The translations under genes and the position numbers were made by a program. A stretch of 64,000 bases of DNA from Rhodospirillaceae bacterium. Lineage in GTDB: Bacteria > Pseudomonadota > Alphaproteobacteria > Rhodospirillales > Rhodospirillaceae. The stretch lies in assembly GCA_040219235.1 (NCBI GenBank), contig JAVJSV010000012.1, positions 620,001-684,000 on the forward strand, given 5' to 3'. The notes below the pieces were generated by a model. It did not search any database and had not been told where the DNA came from. It was given only the letters and a program-made list of their open reading frames with translations. The stretch's first letter is position 1. Each line of letters begins with the position of its first letter. Shown here one piece after another: positions 62,911-64,000 of the stretch.

Positions 62911-64000
62911 TCAGCAAGCGCGACGACGCCAACCTCTAACAGTTTTGCCAGTTGCTTCCTGTGAATATGCTCAATGCGATGATTCAGGTGCGCCTGTACT
63001 TCGGGGCGTGACAAGGATCGTCCGCCCAGAATCACTTCGCCATCATCACTGCCGATCACTTTTGCCACCATCTTCACCGCACCGTCCCAGCCTTTTTCAC
63101 AAATGGCCAGGAGCAACATGGCATCAATGTTACTCAGGTCAATAGCAGTCCCGGCGGCTGGCGCGGCGAGGGGGAGTCGCGGTAGCACCATGCCAAATTG
63201 TTTAACCAAACCGCGGTTAAAGGCGGTTCCGATCTGAATTTTTGGTTTGCCTTCAAACGCCACAGCATCTGTTTCCTGCGCAAAAGCAATAATTTCTCCA
63301 CCGGCAGACAACAGGCGCGCGGCATCCACGCGTGTGGCCGCTGATATTGTGTCTAATCCTGGAATGTGTTCGAGCGATGCGATGCTCTTGGCGCCATTAG
63401 TGATCACATCTATCAGGCTGTCGAACGGCTCTCCCGCGTAAGAGATTTGCACGTCTCCAAAGGCGACTTCTTTGTCCATCTCCTCTGCGGTCACAAGCGA
63501 GCCGAAAATCAGGTCTTCGTTAATCTTTAGCCACTCGTCTTCGGTTTTGATCGGCTCGCCTTTGACCCACACATCGCGGCGAAAGGTTTCGTTGCGGATG
63601 AAATCCCGCTTGGCTTCCAATTCCGGGCGGCTGGTGATATTGCGAAAATCTTCGTACAGGTCAGGCGGAACCGACAGGTCAACCATGTTCAGGAACAGAG
63701 TCGCGCAACCGGCAAACTTCAGACCCGCTTTTTCCATGGTCTGCCGGACTTCGGCAAAATGAAACGCCCGCAGATTGGTATTAAAGTACTCGTGCGCCAT
63801 GTAGCGCAGATCCAGCTTCTCAAGTTGTTCAACCGCTTCGGCTAACGCCGGGTGATCTCGAAAATACTTAGTGTTGGCGTTCTTCAGCTTTACCAACCAC
63901 TTCAAGCCGGCCTCTGCCCGGTCCATGGAATTCATGTCATCGGGCGTCAGTGAGTAAATCATGTCGCGCATGGGCAGCTTGGTGGCCCACCCCGGCATAG
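62907..64000 (-). CDS. Methyltransferase regulatory-domain protein, truncated by the window edge
   Basis: The visible 363 residues are the C-terminal part of a class I methyltransferase with the MethyTransf_Reg-type domain: SLTPDDMNSMDRAEAGLKWL, HEYFNTNLRAFHFAEVRQTM, EKAGLKFAGCATLF, then a C-terminal region with RPEVQAHLNHRIEHIHRKQL. The upstream SAM-binding domain must lie beyond 64000, so the gene is partial and no start can be chosen. Such proteins are often about 500 residues; the substrate is unknown. It is convergent with folC. Confidence 0.75.
   Translation of the reverse strand, partial: MPGWATKLPMRDMIYSLTPDDMNSMDRAEAGLKWLVKLKNANTKYFRDHPALAEAVEQLEKLDLRYMAHEYFNTNLRAFHFAEVRQTMEKAGLKFAGCATLFLNMVDLSVPPDLYEDFRNITSRPELEAKRDFIRNETFRRDVWVKGEPIKTEDEWLKINEDLIFGSLVTAEEMDKEVAFGDVQISYAGEPFDSLIDVITNGAKSIASLEHIPGLDTISAATRVDAARLLSAGGEIIAFAQETDAVAFEGKPKIQIGTAFNRGLVKQFGMVLPRLPLAAPAAGTAIDLSNIDAMLLLAICEKGWDGAVKMVAKVIGSDDGEVILGGRSLSRPEVQAHLNHRIEHIHRKQLAKLLEVGVVALAD

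Overview
The window looks like a chromosomal stretch from a free-living, probably aquatic alphaproteobacterium of the Rhodospirillales type. The right-hand third carries a core gene order common in that class: a FYDLN-type zinc-ribbon gene, tRNA-Ala, aroA, cmk, rpsA, ihfB, lapA, pyrF, trpF, trpB, trpA, accD and folC. Base composition looks even along the window, at a moderately high G+C judged by eye. I saw no integrase, transposase, phage gene or CRISPR array. The organism should be Gram-negative, because the window encodes TonB-dependent receptors, LptF/LptG-like proteins and a lipoprotein signal.

Layout. 0-5 kb is accessory metabolism: two double VOC-domain proteins, an AbrB-type membrane protein, a PAS_5 protein, a YdcZ-type transporter broken by one extra T in a T7 run, and a TonB-C-terminal protein. 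5-10 kb holds a homodimeric 2-oxoacid dehydrogenase E1 divergent from an Lrp/AsnC regulator, then an acyl-CoA ligase. 10-12 kb holds a 592-residue protein I cannot place. 11.9-14.4 kb is a compact four-gene DUF692 peptide operon (precursor, DUF692 iron enzyme, DUF2063 partner, DoxX) of the bufferin type. 14.6-17.4 kb holds single genes: DUF427, an anchored unknown, an alpha/beta hydrolase with His at the nucleophile elbow, and DUF1045.

17.7-29.4 kb is a sphingolipid locus: FAAL-like acyl activator, NAD-dependent reductase, dedicated ACP, serine palmitoyltransferase, a Tam41-like nucleotidyltransferase, a lipid kinase, LptF and LptG, a fatty-acid-hydroxylase-type di-iron protein, a GNAT-type N-acyltransferase and an unassigned polytopic membrane protein. 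Read together, it could make a ceramide, phosphorylate and modify its head group, hydroxylate it, and export it through an LptFG pair placed inside the locus.

29.4-42 kb is mixed: a BisC-type molybdoenzyme, an exported VOC protein, a DCC-family protein, a lipoprotein with a methyltransferase domain, a TonB-dependent receptor with a long repeat-rich upstream region, a CpeT-like exported protein, three tandem MECR-like reductases and a PLP dehydratase/racemase. 42-48 kb is vitamin B12 uptake: a cobalamin riboswitch, then btuB-btuF-btuC-btuD, with a convergent signal-less cobalamin-binding-like protein. 48-51 kb holds two signalling proteins, one with a degenerate receiver. 51-64 kb is the core block, ending in a methyltransferase regulatory-domain protein cut by the window edge.
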